From NCBI GenBank assembly GCA_029987025.1, contig DALTWQ010000054.1:1-8746 (forward strand): 8,746 nucleotides of DNA, in the 5' to 3' direction. The DNA comes from Methanocorpusculum sp. (GTDB taxonomy: Archaea; Halobacteriota; Methanomicrobia; Methanomicrobiales; Methanocorpusculaceae). The notes beneath the pieces are model-generated. The model was given only the letters and a program-made list of their open reading frames with translations. It had not been told where the DNA came from and searched no databases. Every line of letters starts with the position of its first letter. The first letter of the stretch is position 1. Positions 6,666 through 8,746 of this stretch are shown in pieces. Position numbers and translations under genes: made by a program.

Positions 6666-6692
6666 TTGCGTCTACTAAATAACATAATAACA

Positions 6693-7631
6693 ATGAACTG
6701 CAGCTGCTCAATGACAGATTCATTCGGCCGGAGAATTACCGATGTACGTATAGCAGTAAACAGTGCCTGTAATCTCAACTGCGTATACTGCCATCGCGAA
6801 GGTGAAGGAGACAACGGCTGTATGCGTTCTTCATCAGAGTCCAGACTGTCGGCAGATGATCTTGGAGAAATTTCCGGATATCTTGCAGAACTCGGGGTAA
6901 CTACTATTAAAATAACCGGCGGTGAACCGCTTCTGTCTCCTGATATCTGTGATATCATACGTGCCATCCCGTCATCGGTTGAAGTTTCGATGACGACAAA
7001 CGGCACCCTGCTGGCTGAAAAAGCAGCGGAACTGAAAGCTGCAGGACTTTCGCGGGTAAATATCAGTATCGACTCCCTGAAACCGGAGAGGTATCAAAGA
7101 ATTACCGGCAGGGATATGCTTGATAAAGTACTGAAAGGACTGGATGCCGCGGTGTCAGCGGGCCTTACGCCGGTAAAAATCAACATGGTGCTTCTGCCGG
7201 GCATCAATGATGATGAGATTGATGACTTTATCGCATTTGTCCGCGGAAAAGATGATATTATTCTGCAGGTAATAGAACTTATGGATATGAACGGCTGGGC
7301 AGACGCAGTTCCGTCATCTGCCGGCAGGAGTGCAGAGATTCTCGAAAAACTTGAAGAACGGCTGAAATCTGAAGCAGATGAAGTTGTTACCAGGAGAATG
7401 CATCACCGGAGAAAATATTATCTCGAAGGAGCGGCTATAGAGATTGTACGGCCTATGCATAATGCAGAATTCTGTATGAACTGCAACAGACTGCGCATCA
7501 CCTCGGATAAGTGTCTGAAACCCTGTCTTCTGCGGACAGGAAATGAAATTTCCTTAGAGGGTCTTCACGGGGATGAAATACTGTCTGCAATAGCGAAAGC
7601 CGTTGCCGAAAGAGAACCTTACTTTACCTGA
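6693..7631 (+). CDS. moaA: GTP 3',8-cyclase MoaA (radical SAM)
   Basis: MoaA carries out the first step of molybdopterin synthesis, converting GTP to 3',8-cyclo-7,8-dihydro-GTP. The 312-aa protein has FGRRITDVRIAV, then the radical SAM motif CNLNCVYC (Cys26, Cys30, Cys33), the TGGEP SAM-binding motif (residues 75-79) and SMTTNGTLL. The C-terminal second iron-sulfur site is FCMNCNRLRITSDKCLKPCL with the CxxC-x13-C spacing. An extra Cys sits in the KCLKPC stretch, and Cys3 and Cys5 make an unusual CxC at the N-terminus. The bacterial terminal Gly-Gly is absent. The frame is open back to an ATG at 6618, but that extension is AT-rich, contains the TATA box and adds residues unlike any MoaA; ATG 6693, or ATG 6711 at MTDSFGRR, is more likely. 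It is first in the moaA-moaE-moaC operon, six bases before moaE. Confidence 0.93.
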   Translation: MNCSCSMTDSFGRRITDVRIAVNSACNLNCVYCHREGEGDNGCMRSSSESRLSADDLGEISGYLAELGVTTIKITGGEPLLSPDICDIIRAIPSSVEVSMTTNGTLLAEKAAELKAAGLSRVNISIDSLKPERYQRITGRDMLDKVLKGLDAAVSAGLTPVKINMVLLPGINDDEIDDFIAFVRGKDDIILQVIELMDMNGWADAVPSSAGRSAEILEKLEERLKSEADEVVTRRMHHRRKYYLEGAAIEIVRPMHNAEFCMNCNRLRITSDKCLKPCLLRTGNEISLEGLHGDEILSAIAKAVAEREPYFT

Positions 7632-7637
7632 TAGATT

Positions 7638-8048
7638 ATGACTGATATTTGCCGGATGCAGAAGGAAGATATTGATGTCAGCAATATCCTCTCTTCTGCA
7701 AAAAATGAAAAGGACGGATCACAGATTGTGTTTGTCGGACGTGTCAGAGACGACGGGCTGGAAGGGCTGGAAATTGAGGCGGATGTTTCACGGGCAGATG
7801 CTGACCTTCGCACCATTTCCGATGAGGCGAAGAAACTGTTTTCTGTTTCGGCGGTGCATATTATTCACCGGTTCGGTTCGCTTTCCGTCGGAGATATTAT
7901 TGTGGTAACTGTTGTCTGTTCGCCGCACCGTACTGAGGGATATGAGGCGTCAGAGTATGTTATTGATAAAATCAAGGAGTATGTGCCTATCTGGAAGCAG
8001 GAGATTCTTGCCGGCGGAAAGAAAGGAGACTGGGTGGAGGTTCACTGA
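7638..8048 (+). CDS. moaE: Molybdopterin synthase catalytic subunit MoaE
   Basis: MoaE is the large subunit of molybdopterin synthase, which transfers two sulfurs from MoaD thiocarboxylate to cyclic pyranopterin monophosphate. The 136-aa protein shows the family pattern: IVFVGRVRDDG (residues 30-40), HIIHRFGSLSVGDIIVVTVV, SPHRTEGYEASEYVIDKIKEYVPIWKQE and the closing GGKKGDWVEVH. The lysine in PIWKQE and those in GGKKGDW correspond to the catalytic and binding lysines of the family. The gene starts 6 bases after the moaA stop; a second ATG at codon 7 is possible. No moaD lies in this window, so the sulfur-carrier partner must be encoded elsewhere. The stop overlaps the moaC start by one base (TGATG). 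Confidence 0.92.
   Translation: MTDICRMQKEDIDVSNILSSAKNEKDGSQIVFVGRVRDDGLEGLEIEADVSRADADLRTISDEAKKLFSVSAVHIIHRFGSLSVGDIIVVTVVCSPHRTEGYEASEYVIDKIKEYVPIWKQEILAGGKKGDWVEVH
8036..8041 (+). promoter_or_regulatory. Strong Shine-Dalgarno site of moaC
   Basis: GGAGGT lies 6 bases before the moaC ATG at 8048, within the last codons of moaE. Together with the TGATG overlap it fixes the moaC start and suggests efficient reinitiation. Confidence 0.7.
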
Positions 8049-8539
8049 TGCCTGAGTTTACGCATATTAATGAACGAAATGAAGTGCACATGGTAGATAT
8101 TACCGGCAAATCCGATGTCTTTCGTGAGGCTGAGGCTGCGGGAAGAATCTATCTGCGAAAAGAAACCCTGAAGGCTATAGCAGAAGGTACGGTTGTTAAA
8201 GGCAATGTTTTGGCGACGGCACAGGTTGCAGGGATTATGGCGGTCAAACAGACTTCCAATCTGATTCCTATGTGTCATCCGATTCCCCTGAGCGGGGTGG
8301 AAATCAGTTTTATCCAGACCGATTCATATATTGAGGCACGATGCCGCGCTAAAACGGTTGGCAAGACCGGTATCGAGATGGAGGCGTTAACCGGCGTTCT
8401 TATTGCGCTTGATACTATCTGGGATATGGTTAAATCAGCAGAGAAGGATGAAAACGGTCAGTATCCGGTAACCAGGATTGAAGATGTCCATGTTACTGAA
8501 AAGATAAAATCAGGGTCTTATCAAAGTCAGAAGGATTGA
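8048..8539 (+). CDS. moaC: Cyclic pyranopterin monophosphate synthase MoaC
   Basis: MoaC turns the MoaA product into cyclic pyranopterin monophosphate. The 163-aa protein is typical throughout: FTHINERNEVHMVDITGK at residues 4-21, KGNVLATAQVAGIMAVKQTS (51-70), NLIPMCHPIPLSG (71-83) with the Cys76-His77 pair, KTGIEMEALTGVLIALDTIW (106-125) and DMVKSAEKD (126-134), which holds the conserved Asp126 and Lys129. Length and motifs are those of an intact enzyme. It is last in the moaA-moaE-moaC operon, starts by overlap with moaE, and is followed within 14 bases by a strong terminator. Its two neighbours supply the preceding and following pathway steps. Confidence 0.95.
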   Translation: MPEFTHINERNEVHMVDITGKSDVFREAEAAGRIYLRKETLKAIAEGTVVKGNVLATAQVAGIMAVKQTSNLIPMCHPIPLSGVEISFIQTDSYIEARCRAKTVGKTGIEMEALTGVLIALDTIWDMVKSAEKDENGQYPVTRIEDVHVTEKIKSGSYQSQKD

Positions 8540-8552
8540 GTGGGCCGGGGTT

Positions 8553-8583
8553 CGCCGGAGGGGATGCCTTCCGGCGGTTTTTT
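8553..8583 (+). terminator. Strong intrinsic-type terminator after moaC
   Basis: Positions 8553-8562 and 8567-8576 pair over 10 bp (one G-T pair) around a GATG loop, with a GC-rich base CGCCGGA/TCCGGCG. Six T follow at 8578-8583. The arrangement is a textbook hairpin plus T-run and ends the moaA-moaE-moaC transcript. Confidence 0.85.
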
Positions 8584-8599
8584 GCAGATATTCAGTATC

Positions 8600-8610
8600 T
8601 TTATCTAAAA
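8600..8610 (+). promoter_or_regulatory. Possible TATA box after the moaC terminator
   Basis: TTTATCTAAAA is AT-rich and TATA-like, and it would place a transcript start near 8632. That start would produce an RNA covering the foldable stretch at 8674-8719 and the possible reading frame at 8676. The match is only moderate. Confidence 0.3.
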
Positions 8611-8673
8611 TTATGTGTGAACTAAAGTTTTTCAGTGCGTGGGCGCTTTACTAAGGGGAGGATTAGATTCTTA

Positions 8674-8719
8674 GGATGCGTGTGTTATTCCCAGACACGG
8701 ATGTCACGGGACGCATGCC
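8674..8719 (+). other. Foldable element, possibly a structured RNA or leader
   Basis: Nested inverted repeats are visible: GGATGCGT (8674-8681) with ACGCAT-g-CC (8711-8719), then CCC (8690-8692) with GGG (8708-8710), then GACA (8694-8697) with TGTC (8702-8705) around a CGGA loop. The stretch is richer in G+C than the genes around it. It matches no RNA family that I recognise. It could be a non-coding RNA, a leader element, or chance pairing inside a coding region. Confidence 0.3.
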
Positions 8720-8746
8720 TTCGGCCTGCTTCAGCTTCGAGCCTGC
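8676..8746 (+). CDS. Possible start of a further gene, cut by the window end
   Basis: From ATG 8676 the frame stays open to the window edge for 23 codons, beginning MRVLFPDTDVTGRMPSACFS. GGGGAGG at 8655-8661 is a Shine-Dalgarno-like sequence but lies 14 bases away, farther than usual, unless the flanking CTAAG/CTTAG repeat (8651-8655 and 8670-8674) folds. I do not recognise the peptide. The frame is short enough to be open by chance, and the same bases also form the hairpin described for 8674-8719. Confidence 0.2.
   Translation, partial: MRVLFPDTDVTGRMPSACFSFEP

Noticed and set aside
6618..6692. N-terminal extension of MoaA from ATG 6618.
   Set aside because: The stretch contains the TATA box and is AT-rich; MoaA proteins begin close to the FGRxITxxRI segment, so the extension is promoter DNA.
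1..8746. CRISPR arrays, tRNA or rRNA genes, insertion sequences.
   Set aside because: I saw no regularly spaced repeats, no cloverleaf pattern, no transposase and no terminal inverted repeats; only the last 160 bases leave room for an unrecognised RNA.

Overview
The window looks like a chromosomal segment of a methanogenic euryarchaeon, most likely a member of the Methanomicrobiales (Methanocorpusculum is my best guess; this is inference from protein character, not a database match). The reasons are archaeal-style TATA boxes close to the start codons, start codons without Shine-Dalgarno sites at operon heads, a secreted binding protein that carries a C-terminal PGF-CTERM-like anchor instead of a lipobox, MoeA and MoaA of archaeal type, and a near-complete molybdopterin pathway of the kind methanogens need for their Mo/W formylmethanofuran dehydrogenase.

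Layout. (1) 44-2007, plus strand: a two-gene unit with an ATGA overlap, encoding a FecB/TroA-like metal-chelate binding protein and a class I SAM-dependent methyltransferase, ending at a hairpin and a T-rich tract. (2) 2144-6577, minus strand: a compact five-gene operon, transcribed in the order moeA, moaB, a small P-loop GTPase with cysteine pairs, a soluble ABC-type ATPase with an N-terminal helical domain, and a DUF4213/DUF364 protein. Genes overlap or lie within 3 bases of each other as first called, and a good intrinsic-type terminator overlaps the last stop codon. (3) 6578-6692: a short divergent promoter region with TATA boxes and an inverted repeat. (4) 6693-8539, plus strand: moaA, moaE and moaC, ending at a strong terminator. 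(5) 8584-8746: an unexplained tail with a strong foldable element and a possible start of a further reading frame cut by the window edge.

How the genes work together. MoaA and MoaC make cyclic pyranopterin monophosphate from GTP. MoaE, with a MoaD not found here, makes molybdopterin. MoaB adenylylates it and MoeA inserts molybdate or tungstate. The three genes behind moeA-moaB are not standard cofactor genes. Their shared operon, with a metal-chelate-type Rossmann protein, a cysteine-bearing GTPase of the HypB/UreG/CobW kind and a permease-less ABC ATPase, suggests a cytoplasmic metal-handling module coupled to Mo/W cofactor assembly. The convergent binding protein and methyltransferase may belong to the same metal economy. 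That functional link is inference and is the most interesting point in the window.
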